Of a stretch of 64,000 nt of DNA, positions 43,925-52,630 are shown piece after piece. How positions within the stretch are numbered: position 1 is the first letter of the stretch; every line of letters starts with the position of its first letter. Position numbers and translations under genes: made by a program. The DNA is from Bradyrhizobium sp. Ash2021 (GTDB taxonomy: Bacteria; Pseudomonadota; Alphaproteobacteria; Rhizobiales; Xanthobacteraceae): positions 4,446,501 through 4,510,500 of the forward strand of contig NZ_CP100604.1 of assembly GCF_031202265.1 (NCBI RefSeq). Reading direction: 5' to 3'. The notes beneath the pieces were generated by a model. That model was not told the DNA's origin, searched no databases, and saw only the letters and a program-made list of their open reading frames with translations.

Positions 43925-45514
43925 TCAGTTCTCGCTGCCTTCCCGTGCGTCGGGACGGATGACATCCTCGGGCAACGCATGCGCCACCGCGGCGGACGCC
44001 TGCGGTTCGGGCCCGATCTCGCGACCACGGCCGCGGATCAGGCGTTCATAGGCCGAGACCAGGGTGGTGTAGGGGTTGACCCAGAGCCAGCCGTCGCGCG
44101 TGAACACCTGGACGTCGAAGTGGAGATGACGCGACGTGCCGTTGGGATGGTCGAGGTAGTTCGAGACCACGCCGATCTTTTCGCCCTCGGCGACGCGGCG
44201 TCCGTTGAGAAGGCCGTCCGCGTCCATGCTGGACGGGTTCATGTGCATGTAGCGGAAGCGGATGTGCTCGTTGCGGGTGTTGATCTGCAGCGTCGCCGCC
44301 TGCTGCTTCGTCGAGCGGATCACTATGCCATCGCGGACGGCAACGACCGCTTGTTGTTTGGGATCGCAGCTTTGAGGGCCTTCGCCGTTGGCCGGGCAGG
44401 CGCCGGGACGGATATCCTGGCCCTGATGGCCGAAACCGCCGGCGCATTGTCCGACTTCGAAACTGCGGGCCTCGCAAAAATTGTCGCGCCACGGATATCC
44501 CGTAGCCTGTTCGTCGGATTTGCGATTGCCGGCGGATTGCGAATGGGCGAAGGCCGGGGCCTTTTCCAGCGGAAGCCGGATCTGCGAATAGGCGGTGAGG
44601 TCGGCGTGGCCGCCCAGTTTGTGAGCGCCGCTGTTGGCGATGATGTCGCCGCTCGGGCGATAGCTGAAATCGGCCGACGCCGCGGCCGGCCGTTCGGCGA
44701 TATCGGACGAGATGTCGGTGCGCGGCCGCGACGGCTGGCCGCCGGCGATGCGCAATGCTTTCAGGAAACGCTCCGCGACCGGATAGGCCTCGCGGCACGC
44801 CAGCCGCCGCGTCCGCGGCGCCGAGTCCAGACACTGGATCGACACCACATAGGGCACGCCAAAGCGAGTGAAGGCATAGCGCACGTAGCCTTCGCGGATG
44901 AAGCGGCGCATGTCGGGAAATTGCGCCGCCAGCGCCTTGACCGGCTCGCCCTTGCCACCGAGGGGATCGGCGAGATCGTAGGTCAGGATCGACCCGGTGA
45001 TCTGCACCTCGACCGGTCTGTCAAAGGTCCGCTGCGGCATGCCGTCGCCGGCGCCGGGCTCGAGCGAAAACATCGCGTCGTAACCGGCGGAACCGGCGTG
45101 GAACAGGTCGGCGGGCCGGAAGTCGGCCTGGTAGCGCGACACCGAGAGGCTGTCCGGTGCGCCGCTCGCGCGCGCCTCGAGATAGGCTGCGGTATCGAAC
45201 GGCAGCAGCACCGGCACCGGACTGCGCCCGATGCCGGGGAAGATCGGCGAGGTCACCGCGTTCAGTTGCACCAGCGCCGGCATCGAGCGGGGATGCCAGG
45301 CCGGCACCCGTCGCTGGCCGGCGAAGGTGAAGTTTGCGGCGATCGCCGGCTGGGAGCTGATCTCGGAGCGAAGCTGATCGAGGACCGCGCGCCATTCGAC
45401 GCGCACGGCCGAGATCGAAGGCGTCCTGAACTCGTCGGCCGATGCGGCAGCGGCGCCGGCGGGCAGCAAACAGGAAGCTGCCAGCCAACGGGTCAGCAAG
45501 CGGACGGCTTTCAT
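43925..45514 (-). CDS. M23-family metallopeptidase
   Basis: A 529-residue exported protein. A signal peptide precedes the mature start (about 1-27, AASADEFRTPS). Its C-terminal third carries the M23 zinc motifs GFGHQGQDIRPG (His and Asp ligands) and RHLHFDVQV (HxH), separated by the catalytic HMNP region. The N-terminal 300 residues are a domain I do not recognise, present in the rhizobial members. M23 enzymes cut peptidoglycan cross-bridges, so the likely role is cell-wall remodelling in the periplasm. I chose ATG 45514 for the signal; a GTG at 45541 is possible. Confidence 0.83.
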   Translation of the reverse strand: MKAVRLLTRWLAASCLLPAGAAAASADEFRTPSISAVRVEWRAVLDQLRSEISSQPAIAANFTFAGQRRVPAWHPRSMPALVQLNAVTSPIFPGIGRSPVPVLLPFDTAAYLEARASGAPDSLSVSRYQADFRPADLFHAGSAGYDAMFSLEPGAGDGMPQRTFDRPVEVQITGSILTYDLADPLGGKGEPVKALAAQFPDMRRFIREGYVRYAFTRFGVPYVVSIQCLDSAPRTRRLACREAYPVAERFLKALRIAGGQPSRPRTDISSDIAERPAAASADFSYRPSGDIIANSGAHKLGGHADLTAYSQIRLPLEKAPAFAHSQSAGNRKSDEQATGYPWRDNFCEARSFEVGQCAGGFGHQGQDIRPGACPANGEGPQSCDPKQQAVVAVRDGIVIRSTKQQAATLQINTRNEHIRFRYMHMNPSSMDADGLLNGRRVAEGEKIGVVSNYLDHPNGTSRHLHFDVQVFTRDGWLWVNPYTTLVSAYERLIRGRGREIGPEPQASAAVAHALPEDVIRPDAREGSEN

Positions 45515-45548
45515 GTTCAATGCGTCGCCCCCCGGCGGCACAGCTGGC

Positions 45549-46115
45549 TTAATCCTTGGCGCGCTCGACGTAGGAGCCGTCTTCGGTCATGACCACGATT
45601 CTGGTTCCCGCTCCGACGTGCGGCGGCACAGCGGTGCGCACGCCGTTGGAGAGGATAGCAGGTTTGTAGGATGACGATGCGGTCTGGCCCTTGGTCACCG
45701 GCTCGGTATCCACGACTTCGAGCGTCGCGCGCTGCGGCATCGTGATGGCGACCGGAATCATGTCGTGCAGCGAGAGCTTCACCGACATGTTCTCCTGCAA
45801 ATAGGGGGCCGCGGAGCCGACGATGTCCTTGGGCACCTGGACCTGGTCGAAGTTCTCGGCGTTCATGAAATGAAAGCCGTCGGCGTCTTCGTACAGATAG
45901 TTGAAGTTGTGGTCCTCGATCGTCGCCTTCTCGACCTGGTCGGTGGTCTTGTAGCGTCCCGAAATCTTCACGCCGTCGCCGATTCGGCGCATTTCGATCT
46001 GGCTGACCGGGGTTCCCTTGCCGGGGTGGATGTTCTCGGCGGTCAGAACCACATAAAGCTTGCCGTCTTGCTCGATGACGTTGCCCTTGCGAATAGAACT
46101 GGCGATGACTTTCAA
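45549..46115 (-). CDS. efp: Translation elongation factor P
   Basis: A 188-residue factor that relieves ribosomes stalled at polyproline. It begins [12 protein letters not shown] and carries the modification loop [10 protein letters not shown] with Lys33, the residue that EpmA beta-lysylates. The domain II/III region ([44 protein letters not shown]) is standard. The start is a TTG at 46115, with CAGGA ten bases upstream; the length of 188 is the normal EF-P length, while an open frame 14 codons further would break it. epmA and epmB lie 770 bases away on the other strand. Confidence 0.92.
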   Translation of the reverse strand: MKVIASSIRKGNVIEQDGKLYVVLTAENIHPGKGTPVSQIEMRRIGDGVKISGRYKTTDQVEKATIEDHNFNYLYEDADGFHFMNAENFDQVQVPKDIVGSAAPYLQENMSVKLSLHDMIPVAITMPQRATLEVVDTEPVTKGQTASSSYKPAILSNGVRTAVPPHVGAGTRIVVMTEDGSYVERAKD

Positions 46116-46279
46116 AGCTGTTTTCCTGAATTTCTGGCCTCCGACCAATCCGGACATGGGTGTCCTGGGGCCAATGAGGCGGTTTCGGGCTGCAACATAC
46201 TGATTTGCCCTGCAGATACCAGCCTTTTGCGGCCCGTTTTGGCAGGTTGCTGACGGGCGGGATCAAGAGCCTGTCGCGG

Positions 46280-46615
46280 CTATTTCCGGTCCGCGCGAGG
46301 GGTTTTGACGGCCTTGGCGTTGTGTTCGGCAAACGCCGGCGGGACCGAGAATGCCCCTGTTTTGAGGTTATAGACGCAGCGCCAGGCCTCGATCTTGTCG
46401 TCGAAGGCCCAGAACTGATGCAGGAAACCTTCGTCTCCCATATCTTTGGAATACTGCTCCATCCGCAGCTGATGATCGGGTGAAACCAGCGTGTCATCCG
46501 CGCGCAATTTGAATTCGGCCCCAGGCTCGTCCGCGCTGGCCGGCGCCGCGGCGGAAAAGCCGGACACCGCAAGATAAACCTGTGCTTCGTAACCAGGCGC
46601 CAGACATGTCCGCAT
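46280..46615 (-). CDS. Hypothetical small protein upstream of efp
   Basis: A 111-residue protein without a family I recognise. The N-terminal 28 residues (MRTCLAPGYEAQVYLAVSGFSAAAPASA) could be a weak signal peptide; the middle (DMGDEGFLHQFWAFDDKIEAWRCVYNLKTGAFSVP) looks like a folded core, and the C-terminus is basic. GGAG is six bases before the ATG at 46615. It lies 164 bases upstream of efp and could be in the same transcript. Confidence is moderate because the signal is atypical. Confidence 0.55.
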   Translation of the reverse strand: MRTCLAPGYEAQVYLAVSGFSAAAPASADEPGAEFKLRADDTLVSPDHQLRMEQYSKDMGDEGFLHQFWAFDDKIEAWRCVYNLKTGAFSVPPAFAEHNAKAVKTPRADRK

Positions 46616-46883
46616 CTCGCTCCAGATCCTGTGCGTCGGACGACCCAATAGCCGGCGAGGTTCAGCGCGTCCCAAGCTACCGGCACCGGTTGCGCGAATG
46701 GACAAGGCGCGTGTCTTTCGACATGAACAGACGATCCGAAAGGCGAGGGCCGTCCGGGGTCTCTAGCCGGTCGCACTGGCGAGGAAAAAGTCAAATAATG
46801 TCAATGGTATCCGCCGATCTTCTGAACCTGTTGATGGCCTCACTGGACGGTGGTCGGTCGCGGCGCGCCGGGGCTGGTTGCTG

Positions 46884-47936
46884 ATGGCTGGGATCGACCA
46901 GCCATCGCCCTGGTGGTCGGCGGCGCGGTACGCCGATCGAAAACCGTTCCTGATGGCCAGGAGCGCCATCACCAAGGCCGTCAGGGCCTGGTTCGACGAG
47001 CAGGGCTTTGCCGAAGTCGAGACCGCAATCCTGCAGGTATCGCCGGGCAACGAGACGCATTTGCACGCCCCCCGCACCGAGTTGACCCGCGCCGACGGCA
47101 CCCGCGCGACCCGCTATTTGCGGACCTCGCCGGAATTCGCGGCCAAGAAACTGCTGGCGGCGGGCGAGGCAAAGATCTTCGAGTTCGCCCGGGTATTTCG
47201 CGACCGCGAGCGCGGCGACCTGCATTTGCCGGAATTCACCATGCTGGAATGGTACCGCGCCAACGCGCCCTATGACGCCGTGATGGCCGACAGCATTGTC
47301 GTGATCGCGCAGGCGGCGCAGGCGACCGGGATCGGGCGATTTTCGTTTCGCGGCAGAACGGCCGACCCGTTTGCCGAGCCGGAATCGCTGACGGTGGCGG
47401 CGGCGTTCGAGCGCTTTGCCGGTATCGATCTGCTGGCGACGATCGCGGAGGGCGAAGGTGATCGCGCACAGCTTGCGGCGGCGGCCAAGACGCGGGTACG
47501 GATTGCGGATGATGACACCTGGTCAGACATTTTCAGCAAGGTGCTGGTCGAGCATGTCGAACCCAGGCTTGGGCAGGGGCGGTTGACGGTGCTGTTCGAA
47601 TATCCGACCCCCGAAGCAGCGCTGGCGCGGGCCAAGGCGGCCGATCCGCGCGTCGCCGAACGTTTTGAGGTCTATGCCTGCGGCGTCGAGCTCGCCAACG
47701 GCTTTGGCGAGTTGACGGATGCGGCCGAGCAGCGCCATCGTTTTGATTTGGCGATGGACGAAAAGGCGCGGCGTTATGGCGAGCGTTATCCGCTTGACGA
47801 CGATTTTCTCGATGCGGTCGCGGCGATGCCGGAATCAAGCGGCATAGCACTCGGCTTCGACCGGCTGGTGATGCTGGCCAGCGGCGCGCTGCGGATCGAC
47901 CAGGTGGTGTGGACGCCGCCGGCAGGTGAGGCATGA
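46884..47936 (+). CDS. epmA: EF-P--(R)-beta-lysine ligase
   Basis: A 350-residue class II LysRS-like enzyme (PoxA/GenX) that attaches (R)-beta-lysine to the EF-P lysine. Motif 2 is FARVFRDRERGDLHLPEFTMLEWY; motif 3 is SSGIALGFDRLVMLASGA. There is no anticodon-binding domain, which separates it from LysRS. ATG 46884 gives a proper N-terminus; a TTG two codons earlier is an alternative. It overlaps epmB by four bases (ATGA) and divides the region from efp by about 770 bases, completing a lysylation cluster. Confidence 0.9.
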   Translation: MAGIDQPSPWWSAARYADRKPFLMARSAITKAVRAWFDEQGFAEVETAILQVSPGNETHLHAPRTELTRADGTRATRYLRTSPEFAAKKLLAAGEAKIFEFARVFRDRERGDLHLPEFTMLEWYRANAPYDAVMADSIVVIAQAAQATGIGRFSFRGRTADPFAEPESLTVAAAFERFAGIDLLATIAEGEGDRAQLAAAAKTRVRIADDDTWSDIFSKVLVEHVEPRLGQGRLTVLFEYPTPEAALARAKAADPRVAERFEVYACGVELANGFGELTDAAEQRHRFDLAMDEKARRYGERYPLDDDFLDAVAAMPESSGIALGFDRLVMLASGALRIDQVVWTPPAGEA

Positions 47937-49024
47937 ACAGGATCGATCCAAAGCTGATTGCGACATTGCGTCTGCCCAGCGAACTGGTCGAACGGGGGCT
48001 TGCGCCGGCGGCGGATCTTGCCGGTCTCGAACGCGTCGCCGCGCGCTATGCGATCGCGGTGACGCCCGATATCGCCGCGCTGATCGACAGCGAAAACCCC
48101 GACGACCCGATCGCGCGCCAATTCCTCCCCGATGTCCGGGAACTAATCGAGCATGCCGGCGAGAGCGCCGATCCAATCGGCGACGATACCCATTCGCCGG
48201 TCGCCGGCATCGTCCATCGCTATCCCGACCGGGTGCTGTTCAAGCTGGTTCATGTCTGCGCGGTGTATTGCCGGTTTTGTTTCCGTCGCGAAATGGTCGG
48301 GCCGGGCAAGGCGACGGCACTCTCGGAGGGCGCCTACCGCGCTGCGCTCGATTACATCCGTAACCATTCAGAAGTATGGGAAGTCATCCTGACCGGCGGC
48401 GATCCCCTGATGTTGTCGCCGCGCCGGATCGCCGAAATCATGGCGGATCTCGCCGCCATCGATCACGTTAGGATCATCCGTATCCACACCCGCGTACCCG
48501 TTGCCGATCCCGCGCGGATCAGCCCCGAAATGGTCGCTGCGCTTAAGGTGGAGGGCGCGACCACTTGGCTTGCAATTCACGCCAACCATCCGCGCGAGCT
48601 GAGCGACACGGCGCGCGCCGCGGTCGCCCGCCTGGCCGATGCCGGCATTCCCCTGGTAAGCCAGTCGGTTTTGCTGCGCGGCGTCAATGACGATGCGGCA
48701 ACGCTGGAGGCCCTGATGCGGGCTTTGGTCGAATGCCGGATCAAGCCCTACTATCTGCACCACGGCGATCTGGCACCCGGCACGGCGCATCTCCGCACCA
48801 CGATCGAGCAAGGACAGGAACTGATGCGGGCCTTGCGGGGACGGGTATCCGGCCTGTGCCAGCCGGACTATGTGCTCGACATTCCCGGGGGCCATGGCAA
48901 GGCGCCGGTGGGCCCGAATTATTTGTCGCATGCGAATTCCCGGGAAGGTGAACTATCCTCGGAAACGCGTTATCGTGTCGTGGATTATTGTGGTGACGTT
49001 CATCTCTATCCTCCGAAGCCGTGA
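47933..49024 (+). CDS. epmB: EF-P beta-lysine synthase (lysine 2,3-aminomutase-like radical SAM enzyme)
   Basis: A 363-residue radical SAM/PLP enzyme making (R)-beta-lysine for EpmA. The radical SAM cluster motif is CAVYCRFC with Cys109, Cys113 and Cys116; further motifs are EVILTGGDPLMLS and the PLP-binding region near LHHGDLAPGTAH. The length is typical of EpmB rather than of the longer lysine 2,3-aminomutase. It is coupled to epmA by an ATGA overlap and has two small genes after it. Acts in the cytosol on free L-lysine. Confidence 0.92.
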   Translation: MNRIDPKLIATLRLPSELVERGLAPAADLAGLERVAARYAIAVTPDIAALIDSENPDDPIARQFLPDVRELIEHAGESADPIGDDTHSPVAGIVHRYPDRVLFKLVHVCAVYCRFCFRREMVGPGKATALSEGAYRAALDYIRNHSEVWEVILTGGDPLMLSPRRIAEIMADLAAIDHVRIIRIHTRVPVADPARISPEMVAALKVEGATTWLAIHANHPRELSDTARAAVARLADAGIPLVSQSVLLRGVNDDAATLEALMRALVECRIKPYYLHHGDLAPGTAHLRTTIEQGQELMRALRGRVSGLCQPDYVLDIPGGHGKAPVGPNYLSHANSREGELSSETRYRVVDYCGDVHLYPPKP

Positions 49025-49245
49025 CCGGCCCGATGACAGACGAGGGCGGGGTGAGCCCGGAGCCGCCGGAAGATGAGCGCCATCGCAACGTCGAAAACGC
49101 CGTGATGCTCGGTTTCTTTGCTGTGCTGGTGGCGGCGGGAATCTGGTTACTTGGCACCATGGCCGATCTGCGAAAGGTGCAGGACTGTGCTGCCCAGGGA
49201 CGCCGGAATTGCGCCGTTGTCGACGTTCCCCAGCGGACGCGATAA
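49021..49245 (+). CDS. Small membrane protein coupled to epmB
   Basis: A 74-residue protein with an acidic N-terminus, one hydrophobic helix (about 28-48, AVMLGFFAVLVAAGIWLLGTM) and a basic Cys-containing tail (DCAAQGRRNCAVV). The GTG at 49021 overlaps the epmB stop by four bases (GTGA); an ATG at 49033 is the alternative. I know no function. The coupling suggests it belongs to the epmA-epmB transcript. Confidence 0.6.
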   Translation: MTGPMTDEGGVSPEPPEDERHRNVENAVMLGFFAVLVAAGIWLLGTMADLRKVQDCAAQGRRNCAVVDVPQRTR

Positions 49246-49271
49246 AGAGAGTTTCGAAAGGGAGAACCAAG

Positions 49272-49529
49272 ATGCGAAAAACAATCCTGTCGATAGCGCT
49301 GCTGGTTCTGATCGGCGGTCCCGCCGCGTTCGCGCAGGGCGGAACATCGACGGTTCCGAAAAACTCGGCGGGAGCCGACAAGCCTGCAATACAGGCACCG
49401 GTCGGTCATCGCCAGCCGCGCGCGGGCGATGTGCCAGACGAGAAAAACCTGAGCGATCCGAACGATCCGCTCAGCAAGGAAAATGCCGCTCTCGACAAGA
49501 AGATCAAGAGCATCTGCCGCGGCTGCTAG
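49272..49529 (+). CDS. Small secreted protein ending in CRGC
   Basis: An 85-residue protein with a signal peptide (1-21, ending in AFA). The mature part is short, charged and probably unstructured, then LDKKIKSICRGC at the C-terminus with two cysteines. AGGGAGA is eight bases before the ATG. It sits 26 bases after the preceding small membrane gene and is last before a strong bidirectional hairpin. A decayed relative with the same CRGC end is at 53101. Function unknown. Confidence 0.66.
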   Translation: MRKTILSIALLVLIGGPAAFAQGGTSTVPKNSAGADKPAIQAPVGHRQPRAGDVPDEKNLSDPNDPLSKENAALDKKIKSICRGC

Positions 49530-49551
49530 GCGGCGATGGCGCGCCCTGGCG

Positions 49552-49577
49552 GCGGGGCGCGAAACATCGCGCCCCGC
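49552..49577. terminator. Bidirectional terminator-like hairpin
   Basis: A perfect 10-bp stem GCGGGGCGCG/CGCGCCCCGC with a six-base loop lies between the epm operon's last gene and the converging aroG-like gene. There is no T-run; it is the best candidate for ending both transcripts. Confidence 0.6.
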
Positions 49578-49588
49578 ACGCTGACCGG

Positions 49589-50674
49589 CTAGGCCGAACG
49601 TTCCCGGAAGTTGCCCGGCCGCACTTCCCGCCGAGCCGCGACGGCGTCGGCCAGCAGGTTCAGTGCCGACACAGTCGTTTCCCAGTCGATGCAGCCATCG
49701 GTAATGCTCTGCCCGTAGGTTAACGCTACGCCCGGCACCACATCCTGGCGGCCGGCGACCAGATTGCTCTCGATCATGACGCCGACGATGCGCTGCTCGC
49801 CGTCGGATATCTGACGGGCGACATCGGCGACGACCAGCGGCTGGTTCTCCGGCTTCTTGCTCGAATTGGCGTGGCTGGCATCGACCATCATCCGCGGCAT
49901 CACGCCTGAACGGGCGAGTTCGGCCGCGGCGGAATCGATGCTGGCTGCGTCATAATTCGGCTTGCTGCCGCCGCGCAGAATGACGTGGCAGTCCTCATTG
50001 CCCGACGTCGCCGCGATCGCGGACCGTCCGCCCTTGGTGACCGCCATGAAATGGTGCGGATGCGATGCCGACTTCACGGCGTCAGCGGCGATGCGCACAT
50101 TGCCATCAGTGCCGTTCTTGAAGCCCACCGGGCAGGACAGTCCGGACGCAAGCTCACGATGAATTTGGCTCTCCGTGGTACGCGCGCCGATGGCCGCCCA
50201 CGCCACCAGATCGGCGATGTATTGCGGCGTCGTCATGTCGAGGAACTCGGTCCCCGCCGGCACACCGAGATTGTTCACGGCCGAAAGCACGTTGCGCGCG
50301 AGACGCAGCCCCTTGTTGATGTTGAAGCTGCCATCGAGATCCGGATCGTTGATCAGGCCCTTCCACCCCACTGTGGTGCGCGGCTTCTCGAAGTAGACGC
50401 GCATCACGATCTCGAGGCGATCGGCAAGCCGTTCGCGCAAGGCGGCGAGGCGCTCGGCGTATTCCACGGCTGCAACGGGATCATGGACCGAGCAGGGCCC
50501 GACTACGACCAGAAGGCGGTCGTCGGTACCGCTCAGGATAGCGTGGACGGCGTTACGCGCCGCCATCACGATGCGCGTTGCGGTCAAGGTGCGCGGTATT
50601 TCGCGCATCACCTCTTCGGGCGTACTCAGCTCTTTCAGTTCCTTTATTCGAAGATCGTCTGTGGTGCTCAACAC
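49589..50674 (-). CDS. aroG: DAHP synthase (3-deoxy-7-phosphoheptulonate synthase), class I
   Basis: A 361-residue enzyme joining PEP and erythrose-4-phosphate, the first step of aromatic amino-acid synthesis. Motifs: VVGPCSVHDP, MRVYFEKPRTTVGWKG, GFKNGTDGNV and ILRGGSKPNYD, and VDASHANSSK with metal ligands. The 361-residue length fits the E. coli AroG/F/H type. Which amino acid inhibits it cannot be told from sequence, so the symbol is tentative. Start is GTG with AGGAG eight bases upstream. A leader peptide with aromatic codons and a terminator hairpin precede it. Confidence 0.86.
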   Translation of the reverse strand: MLSTTDDLRIKELKELSTPEEVMREIPRTLTATRIVMAARNAVHAILSGTDDRLLVVVGPCSVHDPVAAVEYAERLAALRERLADRLEIVMRVYFEKPRTTVGWKGLINDPDLDGSFNINKGLRLARNVLSAVNNLGVPAGTEFLDMTTPQYIADLVAWAAIGARTTESQIHRELASGLSCPVGFKNGTDGNVRIAADAVKSASHPHHFMAVTKGGRSAIAATSGNEDCHVILRGGSKPNYDAASIDSAAAELARSGVMPRMMVDASHANSSKKPENQPLVVADVARQISDGEQRIVGVMIESNLVAGRQDVVPGVALTYGQSITDGCIDWETTVSALNLLADAVAARREVRPGNFRERSA

Positions 50675-50714
50675 GGCGGGCTCCTGTGTGTGTTTTAAGG
50701 ACCTGCCGGCGCAA

Positions 50715-50740
50715 CAAAAAAGCCGCCAGGTCTGGCGGCT
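50715..50740 (-). terminator. Attenuator terminator hairpin upstream of aroG
   Basis: On the minus strand, AGCCGCCA and TGGCGGCT form an 8-bp perfect stem with a four-base loop, directly followed by six T residues (TTTTTTG). It lies about 25 bases after the leader peptide stop and 40 bases before the aroG start. Confidence 0.82.
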
Positions 50741-50764
50741 GTTCGGACTTCTTGCTGCAATACT

Positions 50765-50845
50765 TCAGATTGAGCGTGATCCTCCCAGCGCCAGCGAGCT
50801 GTCGAAGCTAAAGTACCAAAAATAGCTGGTGGCGATGGTGGTCAT
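50765..50845 (-). CDS. Aromatic-rich leader peptide of aroG
   Basis: A 26-residue peptide too short for usual gene calls. Residues 8-14 are YFWYFSF, six aromatic codons of seven, including Trp, Phe and Tyr; the run is ATG-proximal as in known leader peptides such as those of trp and phe operons. A TGA at 50767-50765 ends it 25 bases before the terminator. The ribosome site (GAGCGGCC region) is weak, so translation initiation is inferred from the position and the codon pattern. Confidence 0.75.
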   Translation of the reverse strand: MTTIATSYFWYFSFDSSLALGGSRSI

Positions 50846-50916
50846 GGCCGCTCTATAGCGCACGCCTGGTGTCTTGTCATCCCCAAATCGGGGCGGCGAG
50901 CACCGTCGCCGCCGAT

Positions 50917-51489
50917 TCAGGAATTACGCGCGGCGAGCGCCACGCCGATCAGCGTCGCGCCGCCGAACAACAGATTGATGCCGACCAAAAGGCCGATCGC
51001 CCAGTCCGCCGAGCCGGGCAGGCCGGCAATGATCAAAAACGCGATTACGATGTCCATCAGTCCGCCGAACAGGAGCCAGGACCAGCGTTCGGACAATTCG
51101 CGGCGGTGTTCCAGCGCGTACATGATGGTGGCGACGCCTTCGGCGAGAAAGTAGGCGCCGACGACGATGGTGAGCGTGAGGATGCCCTGTACGGGCCGCG
51201 CCAGCAGGATCATGCCGGCGAGCACGGCGAGCGCTGCCGAAATCAGCGACCACCAGAAGCCAGGCATGTGGCGGGCCCAGAACGTCACGATCAGTCCGCC
51301 GATGCCGCTGATCAGGAACATCCAGCCGAGGAAGATGGTGACCGCGAGGCTGGCGAGCGGCGGCACGACGATCGCCGCCAGTCCGAGCGCCGCGAGCAGG
51401 ATGCCTTCGAACAAGAAGGCCTTCCAATGCGCTTTGACCGCAGCGCTCATGTCGGACTGCAATTTGTTGATGTCGTTGGGAAGGGTCAT
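50917..51489 (-). CDS. HdeD-family acid-resistance membrane protein
   Basis: A 190-residue inner-membrane protein with six hydrophobic helices of the HdeD/DUF308 family: FLFEGILLAALGLAAIVVP, VTIFLGWMFLISGIGGLIV, and HRRELSERWSWLLFGGLMDIVIAFLI. E. coli HdeD is linked to acid tolerance, but the function of rhizobial copies is not established. GGGAGAG precedes the ATG at 51489. Stands alone, downstream of prsW on the same strand by about 100 bases. Confidence 0.87.
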   Translation of the reverse strand: MTLPNDINKLQSDMSAAVKAHWKAFLFEGILLAALGLAAIVVPPLASLAVTIFLGWMFLISGIGGLIVTFWARHMPGFWWSLISAALAVLAGMILLARPVQGILTLTIVVGAYFLAEGVATIMYALEHRRELSERWSWLLFGGLMDIVIAFLIIAGLPGSADWAIGLLVGINLLFGGATLIGVALAARNS

Positions 51490-51592
51490 CGCAAGCTCTC
51501 CCGGTACGCGCGAGCCTGATGGCATACTAAGGCGTTTTCGAGCGCAGTGGAAACCGGTTGGGGAAAAGAAAACGCGTCAACCGGAAGGAGGC

Positions 51593-52630
51593 TTATCCCT
51601 GTCCGGGTGCCGACGAAAAGCCCTCCGACGTCGTCCGCATTCGATTGCGGCCGAAAACATAGACCGCCGTGGTAGCCACCAGCAGCGCGAAGCCGATCAG
51701 GATCGATGTCAGCCCGATCGGGACCAGAACCAGCGACGCGTTGCGCTCCGGATTGATGAACCAGTGGTGCAGCGAAGTCAGCAGGAAGGCGACACCTGCG
51801 AAGCCCGCGCCGCCGCCGGCGACCAACAGCGCCCACATCCGCCGCAACTGGCTCAGCCGCTCGCGCGCCAGTTCAGTGCGCGGCGCGTGGTGCCGGCCGA
51901 CCCGGCGCACCAGCCGCACCGCAAATCCGATCGAACTGAAGCCGATCAAAACGCTGGTCGATCCCAGGATCAACCGGGTGGTATCACTGAGGTCGGAATT
52001 TTTCTGCAGCGTCAACAGCGGAAAATCGAATCCGGCATGCAGCGCGATCGGCGCGAACAACACCAGAATCAGGCTCGAGATGCGTGCCCAGTCGCGGTGG
52101 TGCCGGTGTGCGCCGAGCGCGGTGCCGGCGCGCGCGATGGCGAGGTACGCGCCGGCGATGATACCGAGCGCACCGTGGAACGGCACGGTCAGGACGCTGC
52201 GCAAGGCGGCCAGCGATTGCCACATGTCGGCGTGCTGCACGAGATAAGCGAGGTTCTCATACGCCGCGAATCCGAGTCCGGCGGCGGCGCCGTAGACGAC
52301 GGTGTCCATCGGGTCCGCAAAAGTCCGGCGCCGGGCCGACACGGCGACAATCACCAAAACCTTGACGATCTCTTCGGGGGCGGCGACGCCGAAGAGCGAG
52401 CGCAGCGCCTGCGTCATCCAGGGATTGCCGGGGATCGCCAGCAGCGCGTTGAACGGCGCGCGGGCGATACCCAGCAAAGAGATGCTGGCGGCACCGAGCA
52501 GGAAGGCGACCCAGACCCGGGCAGGCGGGCCGGGCCGCTCATCGGCGGCGATCACAAGCCACAGCACCAGCAATGCGGGTGCGATTGCGGCGGCGCCGAT
52601 GACGGTGGGAAGGGACTCGAGCAGCAGCAT
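51593..52630 (-). CDS. PrsW-family intramembrane metalloprotease
   Basis: A 345-residue membrane protein with about nine helices. The PrsW zinc motif pattern is present: APEEIVKV (Glu86, Glu87, Lys90), AAYENLAYL (Glu125), VPFHGALG (His152) and LHAGFDF (about 198-204). B. subtilis PrsW performs the first cut of an anti-sigma factor; related CPBP-like proteins also process peptides. The substrate here is unknown. It is 100 bases upstream of hdeD and transcribed toward it. No anti-sigma gene is nearby. Confidence 0.85.
   Translation of the reverse strand: MLLLESLPTVIGAAAIAPALLVLWLVIAADERPGPPARVWVAFLLGAASISLLGIARAPFNALLAIPGNPWMTQALRSLFGVAAPEEIVKVLVIVAVSARRRTFADPMDTVVYGAAAGLGFAAYENLAYLVQHADMWQSLAALRSVLTVPFHGALGIIAGAYLAIARAGTALGAHRHHRDWARISSLILVLFAPIALHAGFDFPLLTLQKNSDLSDTTRLILGSTSVLIGFSSIGFAVRLVRRVGRHHAPRTELARERLSQLRRMWALLVAGGGAGFAGVAFLLTSLHHWFINPERNASLVLVPIGLTSILIGFALLVATTAVYVFGRNRMRTTSEGFSSAPGQG

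Larger units (their letters stand above)
50675..50845 (-). promoter_or_regulatory. Transcription attenuator of the DAHP synthase gene
   Basis: On the minus strand the leader holds, in order, a 26-codon peptide gene (50845-50765), a segment CTGGCG near its end (50794-50789) and a terminator hairpin whose 5' arm holds CGCCAG and whose 3' arm repeats CTGGCGGC. The leader segment can pair with the 5' arm and so prevent the terminator. With the aromatic-rich peptide, this reads as a ribosome-mediated attenuator that opens when aromatic aminoacyl-tRNA is scarce. Confidence 0.78.

Noticed and set aside
46116..46157. ATG start for EF-P 14 codons upstream of the TTG
   Set aside because: It would add residues before [15 protein letters not shown] is normally 185-190 residues and the TTG has a proper ribosome site.
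45517..46794. A long minus-strand frame spanning the end of efp and the region upstream
   Set aside because: It has no motif, and efp and the small gene lie in another frame of the same strand.
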